From positions 3,346,616-3,410,615 of the forward strand of contig CP054190.1 in assembly GCA_015709575.1 (NCBI GenBank): a DNA stretch of 64,000 bases, written 5' to 3'. The notes under the pieces are model-generated. The model had not been told where the DNA came from, ran no database searches, and saw nothing but the letters and a program-made list of their open reading frames with translations. Both the position numbers and the translations under genes were made by a program. The stretch comes from Planctomycetia bacterium (GTDB lineage: Bacteria > Planctomycetota > Phycisphaerae > UBA1845 > Fen-1342). This document shows, piece after piece, positions 36,633-45,903 of the stretch (its first letter is position 1; each line of letters opens with the position of its first letter).

Positions 36633-38153
36633 CTATGGCCCGCCGAGCAGCAGTTCAACGAACGGGTCGATGTCGAAGTTGTTGAGGCCGTCCGCGCCGT
36701 TGATGTCGCCGTTGAGGATGTTGCAGCCGGGATATTCAGCGGCGTATGCGGCCGCATCGAGCAGCGCCAGCACAAAGGCGTCAATGTCGAAGTTGTTTAC
36801 GAGGCCGTCGCAGTTCATGTCACCCAGCGGGAAGTCCACGACCTGCACGACGATCTCAAACACCGCCTCGACGTCGTCTGTCGTGGACGTTGTGCCGTCG
36901 GTGTCCACGTCGCCGGTGAAATAGACGCTGACGGTGCCGTCCGGGCGTCGATCACTGATGCGGAGCACGTTGATGCCGGTGATGTCCCACAGGACGGATT
37001 GCGGCTCGACGACGCCGTCGCCGGTGAGATCAACGAGGTCGCGCTCCTTGATGAGGAACTTGTCGTTCAGGAAAATCGCCTCGCGGTTGGCCACGCCGTC
37101 ATTCACCTGCCAGACGTATCCGAGGTCGCCGTCCTCGTTCATGTAGAGCGTGTCGATGGTGCTGACCAGCACGTGGCCGTCGACCGTGTCGCCCTCGCGA
37201 TAGGCGATCTGCCCGTTGACGACGATGATCTGATCGACGGTGGTCGCGGCGTTGGTGTCTGCGGAGAAGAAATAGTCGCCCGACTCGGCGATGCCGACGG
37301 TCTGCAGCGACGTGAACGTCTCGGTGCCGTTACCGCCGATGGCGACCGGCACAAGCGCTCCCTCGCGCACCAGCGTGCCATCGAGCATCAGGCCCGCACC
37401 GTCCATGACCAGCGCGTTATCCACCGCGGCCGCGAAGCCGACCATTTCGACCTGGGCGATGTAGCGGCTGCCCTCGGCAGAGAAGGAATATTCAAAGTTC
37501 ACGGTCGTGCCGGGGCCGTCAAGCGCTGCGGGCAGATTGGGGTAGGACTCACCGCCGAGCAACAGCGGGTTTCCGGAAGCGCCGTAGAACAGGCCGCGAT
37601 TTGCGGTCGATCCGCCCGCGGTATTTGCGACACCGCCTACCCAGTAGACGTCGCCAGGGCCGGTGACCGCGGGGCGGCTGCCGAAGGTCCAGAATCGGCC
37701 GGGCAGCGAGGGCGCTGGGTCGCCCTGCACGGCGATCAGCGTGTCTCCGTACCACACGGAATCGAAGCTGCCAACCGGCCCACCGGTGCCGGAGGCGCTG
37801 TAGGCGACGACGCCGCTGTTGTCGAACCCGAAGAACGACTCGAAGCTGGTCTGGACGAGGCTGCCGAAGGTGGCCTCCGTCTGAAGAAGCTGCGGCGGAC
37901 CGCCGTTGATTGAACCCCAGACGCTGCTGAGGGTGGTCGCGCCGTCGGAGGAGTTGAAGCCCACGCTCCAGCCGTTGACGTGATTGACCGCGATGTTGTT
38001 CAGGGCATTGATGTTGTGGCCGGCGAGATCGTCCACCGCATCGCCTTCGCGGATCAGGGCGCGGGCGACGTAGGTGCCGGCGACGCCGCCGGCCGTAACG
38101 CCGGCGACCGCTGTGACCGCGAACAGGTGACGCAGACTACGATTCAGACTCAT
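36633..38153 (-). CDS. Secreted protein of unknown function with dockerin-like tag
   Basis: 506 residues. Signal-like start (RHLFAVTAVAGVTAGGVAG). The body is a repeated beta-structure unit with the motif REGD followed by a D/G-rich loop (ALIREGDAVDDLAGHNINALNNIA; YREGDTVDGHVLVSTIDTLYMN), seen in several planctomycete surface proteins of unknown role. The C-terminus has two EF-hand-like repeats ending NFDIDAFV and NFDIDPFV; in the second, the calcium loop reads DINGADG, one residue out of register, so it may not bind calcium. ATG at 38153 with AGGAG eight bases upstream. Four bases-to-tens spacing to kdsA suggests no operon need. Confidence 0.8.
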   Translation of the reverse strand: MSLNRSLRHLFAVTAVAGVTAGGVAGTYVARALIREGDAVDDLAGHNINALNNIAVNHVNGWSVGFNSSDGATTLSSVWGSINGGPPQLLQTEATFGSLVQTSFESFFGFDNSGVVAYSASGTGGPVGSFDSVWYGDTLIAVQGDPAPSLPGRFWTFGSRPAVTGPGDVYWVGGVANTAGGSTANRGLFYGASGNPLLLGGESYPNLPAALDGPGTTVNFEYSFSAEGSRYIAQVEMVGFAAAVDNALVMDGAGLMLDGTLVREGALVPVAIGGNGTETFTSLQTVGIAESGDYFFSADTNAATTVDQIIVVNGQIAYREGDTVDGHVLVSTIDTLYMNEDGDLGYVWQVNDGVANREAIFLNDKFLIKERDLVDLTGDGVVEPQSVLWDITGINVLRISDRRPDGTVSVYFTGDVDTDGTTSTTDDVEAVFEIVVQVVDFPLGDMNCDGLVNNFDIDAFVLALLDAAAYAAEYPGCNILNGDINGADGLNNFDIDPFVELLLGGP

Positions 38154-38273
38154 CTTTCGCTCTCCTGAAGTGCGCTCGACCGCGGAAAACGTCAGAAGAC
38201 CGAATTGTAGCGGGTGCCCGCTTGAAATCCGCATGGAAAACAGCGGAGCGGGCGGCGGCGGCGACGTCGGCCG

Positions 38274-39647
38274 CTAAGGGCAGGGCTGGCCCGGATCCGG
38301 CAACGCCAGGATGCAGGCGACGAAGGCGTCGATGTCAAAGTTGTTGACCGCGCCGTCGCGGTTCGCGTCATTCCGACAGGCCCGCGCCGCCTCGCCGTAA
38401 ACCTGCACGTAGACGTCGGGGTCCACCAGCGCCAGCACGAAGGCATCGATGTCGAAATTGTTGATCACACCGTCGGCGTTGGCGTCCCCAAGCAGCATCC
38501 CCTCGCACTCGCCGCAGGTCACGCGCACGTCGACCGGGCCGCGGCTGGCGAGGTCGCGGCTGGCGACCTGCAGCAGGTAGCGCTCGCCGCTGGTCAGGCC
38601 GCTGACCTCGATGCGGGCGGCGCCGGGAGTGCAATCGGTCGCGTTGTCGGAGCAGGCGATTTCCGTCCACGCTCCGCACACGCCGCTGTAGAGCGCCATC
38701 TGCGTATCCGGTGCGGCGCTGCCGCAGGTTTCAAAAACCGCGCCGCCGCCGGTGGCGATGAAGGAGAACCACAGCGTGCCGCTGCCGATCGCCGGGCCGC
38801 CCGCACGGCAGGAGAAATGCGGGTCTGTCTGGGCCGTGGTGGCCTGGGCGGTGCTGAGCATCAGCAGATCGCCGCAGGAAATCGGAATCGCATCGGTACA
38901 GGTGTCGCCCTGCGGCTCGCCCGAGATGCAGGACGACTGTGTGAGCGCGGCAAGCGGCTGGTCCAGGCAGAGCGCGAGGTCGAGCGATTGCAGGTCCGAC
39001 GGGGTATATACCAGGCCGGTGTCATACAACGAGCGCAGGTCGCCGCCGGAGCCGTGCCGCCAATACCACGCGCATTGCGGCGTGCCGGCGTTGGTGATCT
39101 CGACCCAGTGGCAGTTGAGGGCGGGAAAGCTGACTCCGACGTGCGTGGCGGTGTATTGATACTCCTGGCGGCCGGCGACGATGGAGCCGGTCAGGGCACG
39201 CTGGACCGTCAGCGTTCCATCCGACTGTCGAAACGGACCTCCCACGACGTTTCCGGCGACTTGTCCGCGCAGCGCGTAGTACACGACCTGGAAGTCGTCC
39301 ATGCCGGCCGGCTCACAACTCGTGTTCCCGTACACGCCGCGCCAGCAGAGCTGCGTGACGACGCTCGTCGTGGGAAGCTGGAAGTTTTCGGCGACGCGGA
39401 CGCCCAGCGCACGGGTGCTGTTTTGTGCACTGGCAGCGGCGGATTGGCAATGCGAACCGCTGAGCGTGCAGGGCGGACCGTGGCCAATGACGACGGCCGG
39501 GTCGGACGAGCGCGGAACGGCAAACAAGCCTCCGCCGGGCTGGGCGGAGTCACGAGATGTCGCGACCACGGGCAGCAGGGCCAGGGCAACCAGTGATGGC
39601 ACGGGAGCGCGCCGGAGCGCTGCGAAGACAGGATCGAAGCACCGCAT
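38274..39647 (-). CDS. Secreted Cys-rich protein with dockerin-like tag
   Basis: 457 residues. Signal peptide (VPSLVALALLPVVATS). A region of lectin-like or pre-peptidase C-terminal (PPC)-like beta structure is suggested by GDTCTDAIPISCGDLL, SGTLWFSFIATGGGAVFETCG and QMALYSGVCGAWTEIACSD, typical of PPC/choice-of-anchor domains. The tag GDANADGVINNFDIDAFV and DANRDGAVNNFDIDAFV ends the protein. ATG at 39647 with GAGG upstream; the open frame before it is not supported. A good promoter lies at 39713-39740. Function unknown; extracellular location inferred. Confidence 0.8.
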   Translation of the reverse strand: MRCFDPVFAALRRAPVPSLVALALLPVVATSRDSAQPGGGLFAVPRSSDPAVVIGHGPPCTLSGSHCQSAAASAQNSTRALGVRVAENFQLPTTSVVTQLCWRGVYGNTSCEPAGMDDFQVVYYALRGQVAGNVVGGPFRQSDGTLTVQRALTGSIVAGRQEYQYTATHVGVSFPALNCHWVEITNAGTPQCAWYWRHGSGGDLRSLYDTGLVYTPSDLQSLDLALCLDQPLAALTQSSCISGEPQGDTCTDAIPISCGDLLMLSTAQATTAQTDPHFSCRAGGPAIGSGTLWFSFIATGGGAVFETCGSAAPDTQMALYSGVCGAWTEIACSDNATDCTPGAARIEVSGLTSGERYLLQVASRDLASRGPVDVRVTCGECEGMLLGDANADGVINNFDIDAFVLALVDPDVYVQVYGEAARACRNDANRDGAVNNFDIDAFVACILALPDPGQPCP

Positions 39648-39712
39648 CGCCCGCACCTCGCCGGACGGCGGCGGCGGGCGCACACCGCCCGGTCCGACCG
39701 CCGGAAGCGGCC

Positions 39713-39740
39713 AGTGTACGGTTCGGTCGAGCGATGTCGA
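39713..39740 (-). promoter_or_regulatory. Promoter of the 38274-39647 gene
   Basis: Minus-strand TCGACA (39735-39740) and TACACT (39713-39718) with 16 bases between; transcript start near 39706, about 60 bases before the ATG. Confidence 0.5.
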
Positions 39741-39819
39741 GTGAAAACTCAGGCGGCGGGCGCAAATGTGCCCGCGGCGGGAAGCCTGCCTCACCAGACC
39801 TGCGACGGGCGGCGGCGCG

Positions 39820-42800
39820 TCAGTCGTCGAAACGGGCGCTGAAGTAACCGCCGCGGCGCTCCGCGACCACCTGTGGCTTGAGATCGCCGGGCACGGTCAC
39901 CCATTCGCGGTCGAGATCGGTCGTGAGGCCGTCGCCATCGATGTCCGCGTAGACGAACTGCCCGGTGGAACTGACGCCCAGCGCTCCGCGCACCGCGCGC
40001 GGCAGGACGTTGGAGCGGTCCAGCGTGATCTGCGAACGGACGCTGGCCTGCGGATCCTCTCGATCGGCGATGCTCATGTAGACCGTGAAGACGTTGCTGC
40101 GGGTCGTGAGCCATTGCGTGTCGAGCAGCGCCATGAACGCCACCGCACGATAGAAATCGTGATCGCCCGCGACGCCGAGGTACTCGGATTGCGCGTTGCC
40201 GTGCTGATAGAGCGCGCCGTCCATTCCCTTGACGTTGAGCAGCTCACCCAGCGTCAGGAAGCCGAAGGCCGGAATATCGACCTGGCCGGTTCCGCCGGGC
40301 GGGTTGTGGGTACCCTTGTGGCGCACGTCGCCGTAGCGCCCGCCGCGATAGTTCCCGGCAGACGTCGCATTCACCACCATCGATTGCTGCGTGGCCGGGT
40401 TCGCCGGATCGGGATCAAACGGAGCGGCAACCGCTCCATCCTTGCCGCGACGATAGCTGTCCCACCAGCCGTCGAGCGGGCGCTGCGGACGCAGACCGTC
40501 CGAAGGCGGCACGTAGGCGAGCCGATCGCGATAGCCCGCCAGCGCGACCGCCAGGTCGCCGCCCAGGCGATACCACGACACCACCGCCGGGTTCAACGAG
40601 GCGCCCGGCTGTGGCGGATAGCTCGCGGACACGCCATCGATCGTTGAGGTATCGACGATCCCCGGGATGTTCGAAGCGATGTTCCAGCGCGCCGGTCGGA
40701 TCGAACGGAAGGGCGGATCGGCCGGGCTGTAGGGCGGGACGACGTCGAGATAGCTGGGAGCGCTGCGCCCGACCAGCACGCCCGCGCGGGCGCTCCAGAA
40801 GGCGGCTGAGGCGCTGCGGTCGATCCAGGTTTCCGGCATGTTGGCCTGGCCGGCGGCATAGCCGCCTTCGACCTGGGCGGCCGTCTTGGGTCCGATCACC
40901 GGCACGGCGGCGAGCACGTGCCACGGGGCGGTGTTGATGTTGATGCGGCCGGGTACGCGCATCGGATCGACCGCGTCGCTCAACTCCGCGCCGTCGCTGC
41001 CGCCGAAGGCGTCGTTGTTCGGATCGGCGGCGTTGAAGACCGTGAAATAGTCGTAGACCAACTGCCCCCACGGCAGAATACCCGCGAAATCACGGGTGAA
41101 ATACCCGTTGGGGCGCGGCACCTCGCGGCGGTTGTCCTCGCGGTTGTCCAGCAGCCGCATGTGGCCAAAGTCGGCCGGCACCTCGCCGACGCTGGCGAAT
41201 TCATATTGGCGGCTGTTCGGATCAAAGTGCCCGCGCAGCGTCCGGCCGACGGTGTAGTGCGTGCCGGTGGTGAGCGAAGCGTCGATGATGCGCTGCAGGT
41301 GCGCGTAGCGCGGCACGAAATGCAGGAAGCCGACCGTCGGGAAGGATGCCGGGCGGCGCATGCCGTGGACCGGAGCCTGCGTGTGACCGTCGCCACCGGC
41401 GATGGACGTACGATTGGCATTCATCGTATGCAGCGGCACGAACGGCGCGGCCGGAGTGGACGGGCCGTTCGGCGAACCCAACTGCGACGCCAACGACAGC
41501 GGCACCGAGCCGAGATCCACTTCCTCGCTGGCGTTGTAATAGTTGGTGTCGTCCGGCTCAAAGGCCGTCACCATGCGCCAGCGCGCCTCGCGGGTGGGGT
41601 CGCCATAATCGCCGAACGCGCGGGTCGAGGTCATGTTGCGGGCGGCATTCACGTACCAATAAGTCTCGTTCTCGGTGTCCTCATCCGGACCGGGGCGGAA
41701 GGAGGGCACCGCCACGCGCATCTGGTCCACCAGCACCCAGCGCTCCGGCAGGATCACGGGCGTCTGCGTCAGGCCGTTGTTGGGCGGGAAGCGGAAGTTC
41801 GGAACGCGGCGCCACAGATTCACTCGGATCTGGTTGTCCGTCACGCCGAAGGGAATCGTCATGTCATTGATCTGGCCGACCGCGGCGGGGTTGCCGGCGC
41901 CGTCCGGAATCTGCGTGATGTTATTCACGAAGTACGAGGGGCGCAGCCCGTTGCGAATCAGGACCACCTTGAAGCTGCGGCCCGGCAGCACCGGGAGGCT
42001 GTCCGGCGCCTGGAACACGTTGTCGTCCAGGCGGCGTGCGGCCGTCGGGTCGATGCCGGTGTTGGCGGCGACCGGCAGGACGACGTTGGGATCGGCCGGT
42101 CCGTTGGCATTCGGATCGCCGATGCTGATAGCGTAATCGTCGAGCGCCAGCGCGTGCTGATCGACGGTGACGTCGAACGGATCGGCGGAAATCGCCGTGG
42201 GATCGTTGGGGTTGTACAGCTCGACCGCGATCGCGAGATCCTCGGCGCTGCCCAGCGTCGGGCCGGGGCCGCCGCCGGAGCCGACGCGGCGCTTCTCTCC
42301 GACCACCGTAAGTTGCGTGATGTAGGGCTGCGGCTGGTAGCCGACAACCACGTCGAGACCGCCGCCGACCGAATCCACGTAGTACACGGGATCGATGCGC
42401 CCGACCGGCGCACCACCGACGTTGGCGGCGCGGCGCGGCGCGGCGAAGGCCACCGTGTTCACCGCCAGCATGAATGCCTGGCGGCGCATCGCGGCGACCG
42501 GCTGCGTCACATCCGGCATCTTCCAGCCGCTGTGGCTGTAGAGCATTTCGAAGTAGTAGTCCGCAATTTCGCGGATCACGCGCCCGCCGGTGATCGGGTT
42601 GAAGGTGCCGTTGGCGTTGAACGCGCCGCGCGGATCATCCTGGCCGACGCCCTGCGGGCGCAGGCGGTTTGGGAAGGGGCGCGGGTCGGCAATGCGCCCG
42701 AGATAGAACTTGGTGCGGCCGGGCGCCAGCCCCATCGGCGAAGCGCCGATCGCCTCCATGCCCAGTCGCGAGGCCGATCGCGCGCCGAGGTGGCGGGCCA

Positions 42801-44220
42801 GCTCGTCCGAGTGGCTGTAGGTCGTCAGCAGGTGGCGGCGGTCCAGCATGTGGTCCGCGTCCTCTCCGTTGCGGAAGGGCTGGCCGTAGAGACGAGCGGA
42901 CTCCAGCGGGGCAAGCTTCGCCGAACCGGAAAAGGCCTGCAGCTCGTCGGCCTGCGGATTGCGGGCCGAGTTCGTGATCAGGGAAAAGCGCTGCCAGAAC
43001 TCGCCCTTGAGCGTCTGTGCGCCGCGGCTGGGCTGGAAGCGCGTCACGAATGTGTACGGGAAGCGCTGCTCCAGTTCGCGCAGAAACGCGGGCACGCGGG
43101 CCGTGTCGCGCTGCGGGGCGCCCTGCGCGACCTGTGATTCCGACGCCAGGATTCCGCCGCGCCGCGAAAGAACCGCCTGAAGCGCCGGCGCATTGGCGGC
43201 GATTCCGCTGAACAGCACGTCGTCGTTGAGCGCCAGGCGGCCGCGATCCTCGGGGTGACGCAGGAAGGAGAACATGCCAACGGCGAACTCGCGACCGAAG
43301 GCGGTCGGGTTGCGGGCGTCGCCGTAGCGGCCCGGCGAAAGCAGCGACACCTTCGCACCCTCCGACACCACGCGCACCGAGACGATCGACCGCGCGCTGC
43401 GATCGAAATCGCGCCACGCCAGCACGCTGGGGTCGCTCGCGTCAGGAAGATCGGCAATCTCGGCGTTGTCGCGCCAGGTACTCACACCGGCAGCGCCGAT
43501 CGCCCCGGAGGAGAACAGCGGCTGCCAGACCGAGCGGCGATTGTTGAGCACCACGTTTTGCGGGCCGAAGGTGACCGGCGGCAGCGAGATCGCCCGACCG
43601 CCGATGGCGTTGACCATCTGCGTGGCGATCCGCGCGAGCACAAAGCTGGAATCGGGAATGCCGTCGCCGTCGGCGTCGTTGAGCGGGCGGCGGTTATAGC
43701 CCCACAAGTCATTGAAGGCCGGCTGGCCGATGGGGTTTTGCTTGAAGCCGTCCTCGTTGAAGTCGATCACGAGGTCAATCAGGCGCGGGGCGAAGGCCGG
43801 CGTCTCGCGCTCCAGCGAGGTGACGGTCGGCCAGCGCAGATTGAGCACGTCCTCGAAGGCGCTGCCGACCTGGCCCACCGCGGCGGGGCTGCGGTCCGCC
43901 GCGCCGTCGCGCACCGGCTCGAGTGCCGCGATCGGCGACGAGTGTGGGATGTCCTCCGTCATCAGGCCCTTGACCGGCGTTGCGTTGCTGCCGGCCACGC
44001 CGTCCGCGCCGAGCAGCGTGCCGGCGAGCTGGCTGGCGATCAGCTCATTGACGCTGACCACGGCTGAATCGAGAACCTGGCGGGCTTCCGACTCGCGCAG
44101 CGCCAGACGATCAAACCGCGCAAGGGAGAGGAAAGCCGTGACGATGACAAAAAGCATCGCCAGCAGCCCCACCACCATCAGCAGGATCGTCGCACGTCGC
44201 TCGGTTGATCGCTTCAGCAT
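39820..44220 (-). CDS. Giant GspK-like minor pseudopilin
   Basis: 1,466 residues, about four to five times a classical GspK. The N-terminus MLKRSTERRATILLMVVGLL has a basic leader, Ala at the cleavage position and a hydrophobic helix without Glu5, as in GspK. Near residue 1,090 is the GspK helix-hairpin-helix-type sequence GRININTAPWHVLAAVPVIG followed by PKTAAQVEGGYA. The large insertions are rich in dates-like D/N/P/G loops and probably form exposed beta domains. ATG at 44220; an upstream TTG in frame (44235) is less likely. Last gene of the secretion-like cluster, separated from the J-like gene by 270 bases. Likely the tip component of the pseudopilus. Confidence 0.8.
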   Translation of the reverse strand: MLKRSTERRATILLMVVGLLAMLFVIVTAFLSLARFDRLALRESEARQVLDSAVVSVNELIASQLAGTLLGADGVAGSNATPVKGLMTEDIPHSSPIAALEPVRDGAADRSPAAVGQVGSAFEDVLNLRWPTVTSLERETPAFAPRLIDLVIDFNEDGFKQNPIGQPAFNDLWGYNRRPLNDADGDGIPDSSFVLARIATQMVNAIGGRAISLPPVTFGPQNVVLNNRRSVWQPLFSSGAIGAAGVSTWRDNAEIADLPDASDPSVLAWRDFDRSARSIVSVRVVSEGAKVSLLSPGRYGDARNPTAFGREFAVGMFSFLRHPEDRGRLALNDDVLFSGIAANAPALQAVLSRRGGILASESQVAQGAPQRDTARVPAFLRELEQRFPYTFVTRFQPSRGAQTLKGEFWQRFSLITNSARNPQADELQAFSGSAKLAPLESARLYGQPFRNGEDADHMLDRRHLLTTYSHSDELARHLGARSASRLGMEAIGASPMGLAPGRTKFYLGRIADPRPFPNRLRPQGVGQDDPRGAFNANGTFNPITGGRVIREIADYYFEMLYSHSGWKMPDVTQPVAAMRRQAFMLAVNTVAFAAPRRAANVGGAPVGRIDPVYYVDSVGGGLDVVVGYQPQPYITQLTVVGEKRRVGSGGGPGPTLGSAEDLAIAVELYNPNDPTAISADPFDVTVDQHALALDDYAISIGDPNANGPADPNVVLPVAANTGIDPTAARRLDDNVFQAPDSLPVLPGRSFKVVLIRNGLRPSYFVNNITQIPDGAGNPAAVGQINDMTIPFGVTDNQIRVNLWRRVPNFRFPPNNGLTQTPVILPERWVLVDQMRVAVPSFRPGPDEDTENETYWYVNAARNMTSTRAFGDYGDPTREARWRMVTAFEPDDTNYYNASEEVDLGSVPLSLASQLGSPNGPSTPAAPFVPLHTMNANRTSIAGGDGHTQAPVHGMRRPASFPTVGFLHFVPRYAHLQRIIDASLTTGTHYTVGRTLRGHFDPNSRQYEFASVGEVPADFGHMRLLDNREDNRREVPRPNGYFTRDFAGILPWGQLVYDYFTVFNAADPNNDAFGGSDGAELSDAVDPMRVPGRININTAPWHVLAAVPVIGPKTAAQVEGGYAAGQANMPETWIDRSASAAFWSARAGVLVGRSAPSYLDVVPPYSPADPPFRSIRPARWNIASNIPGIVDTSTIDGVSASYPPQPGASLNPAVVSWYRLGGDLAVALAGYRDRLAYVPPSDGLRPQRPLDGWWDSYRRGKDGAVAAPFDPDPANPATQQSMVVNATSAGNYRGGRYGDVRHKGTHNPPGGTGQVDIPAFGFLTLGELLNVKGMDGALYQHGNAQSEYLGVAGDHDFYRAVAFMALLDTQWLTTRSNVFTVYMSIADREDPQASVRSQITLDRSNVLPRAVRGALGVSSTGQFVYADIDGDGLTTDLDREWVTVPGDLKPQVVAERRGGYFSARFDD

Positions 44221-44490
44221 GACACACTTTCTCAATCTGCGGACCCCAGCGCATCCGATCGCATTATGCCGGCGGGGTCAATGTCCCAACAGCGGTGAAG
44301 GCAGCATCTCATAAGATATTGCAAATGGGTGACTTGTGTTCGAATTGCCGCGGGTTGGCAGTCGCGACACCCGGGACACTCAGCAGCCCGCCGAGAGCGG
44401 TTTGGCTCGCGACATCGGGCCGATAATAACCAACCGGGGCATTCGAGTAGGACCCGGCCGGGAAATGCTGCGTCTGAGCGCCGGGATCGG

Positions 44491-45897
44491 TCAGTCGAAA
44501 CGATGCACGACCGAACGGACGATTGGCTCCTCGAGCCGGCCGCGCGGGTCGAACAGCCGTATCGTGATGCGCAGGGCGTAGGGCCAGGTGCGGATTCGCC
44601 GGTCGGTGACGTCGTCGAGCGGGTTGTTGGGCACTTCCGGCGTGACCTCGCCGAAATCGCCGAGGCGCCCGTTGGCCGTTGGGGTGGAGGCGATCAGCGC
44701 GCGGTTCTCCGAACTGTCCGGAACGAACACGAACGTACGACCCGGCGGGACGGACACCCAGCGCAGGTTCTCCGCGCGAGTGTTGATGTCGGGATGATCG
44801 AGCGCGTTGCGCGGATCCTCCGGCATGAGGAACTCGACCTGATACCAGGCGCAGCCCGGCGCGAGGTGGACGGCGCTGTTGGACGCCAGGTCAGGCGGCG
44901 GCTGCTGAATCACGGTGGCGACGTGCCGGACGCCCTCGGAACCGGCGGGATACATCAGGCGGTCGACCAGGTCCATCGCCGCGTTGGGCAGCGGCGGGGC
45001 GCGCGTGCCCGTAATGCCGCGGTACGGGGAGAAGCGCGGATCAAAGCGCGGGTCGCGCAGGAAGCCGGACAGGTCAAACGTCACGGTGTCCCCGGCGCGC
45101 TTGGCGCCGACGTCAGGCAGCGCGAGCTGCAAGCGCTCGTACACATCCTGCGCGCTCAGGCCGGGATCGAAAGGGTACGTCGTGGCGCTGGACAGCGTCG
45201 GCGGCGGATCAATCAGGATCGCGCGCCGTGACAGGTGCCAGTCGCGGGCGGGGATCGGGCTGATGGCGGTGGCCGGGTTCGTGAAGATATGGCGCAGCGT
45301 GCCGGCCCACAGGCGGCCGCTGGTTGCGAGGCCCAGGTCGCCGAGCGCGGCGTGACCATAGGTCACGAGCAGCGGCGAGCCGCGCGCGCCGTCGCGGTAG
45401 GCGGCCTGCTGCGCCTCGGTGCGATTGTTCAGATTCAACTGCACGTAGGGCGGCAGCGGGGCCTGCGAGGTCGTCGCGCGACGGGTGAAGAAGGTCAGAA
45501 TGTCGGTTCGAGGGTCGCTGAACTGCTCATCCGCCAGTGGGGCGCGGATGGGGTCGTAGTTCCGCGGCGTGCGGGCCGGATCGCCGACCAGCACGCGGAA
45601 GTAGCGCCGCGCCGCGACCTGGTCCGGGCCGACGCCGGCCGCTTGCGTGCCGCCGACGATCACGAGCATGCTCGAGGAGGGATCGACGTTTCGCAGGTCC
45701 TCCTCGATCTGCAACTGCCACTGGCGCGCGACGGCGCTGACCTCGGAAAAGGCGGCCGCCTGGCGCGCCGTCTGGGCGGTGACGCGAAACGCGCTGACCA
45801 CGACGACCAGCGCCACCGAGACCACCGCCAGCGAGACGAGCATCTCGACCAGCGTGAAGCCGCGCCGCGATCCGAAGCCGGAGTGCCGTGCGTGCAT
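44491..45897 (-). CDS. GspJ-like pseudopilin
   Basis: 468 residues, about twice the usual GspJ. Type III signal SRRGFTLVEMLVSLAVVSVA with Gly at -1 and Glu at +5. The hydrophobic helix leads into QTARQAAAFSEVSAVARQWQLQIEEDL, the GspJ-like amphipathic helix. Its place between I-like and K-like genes supports the assignment. Six bases separate it from the I-like gene, so translation is probably coupled. Minor pseudopilin in the inner membrane/periplasm. Confidence 0.8.
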   Translation of the reverse strand: MHARHSGFGSRRGFTLVEMLVSLAVVSVALVVVVSAFRVTAQTARQAAAFSEVSAVARQWQLQIEEDLRNVDPSSSMLVIVGGTQAAGVGPDQVAARRYFRVLVGDPARTPRNYDPIRAPLADEQFSDPRTDILTFFTRRATTSQAPLPPYVQLNLNNRTEAQQAAYRDGARGSPLLVTYGHAALGDLGLATSGRLWAGTLRHIFTNPATAISPIPARDWHLSRRAILIDPPPTLSSATTYPFDPGLSAQDVYERLQLALPDVGAKRAGDTVTFDLSGFLRDPRFDPRFSPYRGITGTRAPPLPNAAMDLVDRLMYPAGSEGVRHVATVIQQPPPDLASNSAVHLAPGCAWYQVEFLMPEDPRNALDHPDINTRAENLRWVSVPPGRTFVFVPDSSENRALIASTPTANGRLGDFGEVTPEVPNNPLDDVTDRRIRTWPYALRITIRLFDPRGRLEEPIVRSVVHRFD

Positions 45898-45903
45898 GGT
45901 CGA

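Noticed and set aside
40918-43137. Long plus-strand frame (739 codons), and a similar one at 45235-47565 (776 codons)
   Set aside because: Both are antisense to pseudopilin genes with clear type III signals; His/Arg/Val-rich translations show no recognisable fold.
44236-44490. tRNA-like GTTCGAATT sequence in the gap after the K-like gene
   Set aside because: No cloverleaf can be drawn around it. A CATAAT near 44264 has no matching -35, so no promoter was called.
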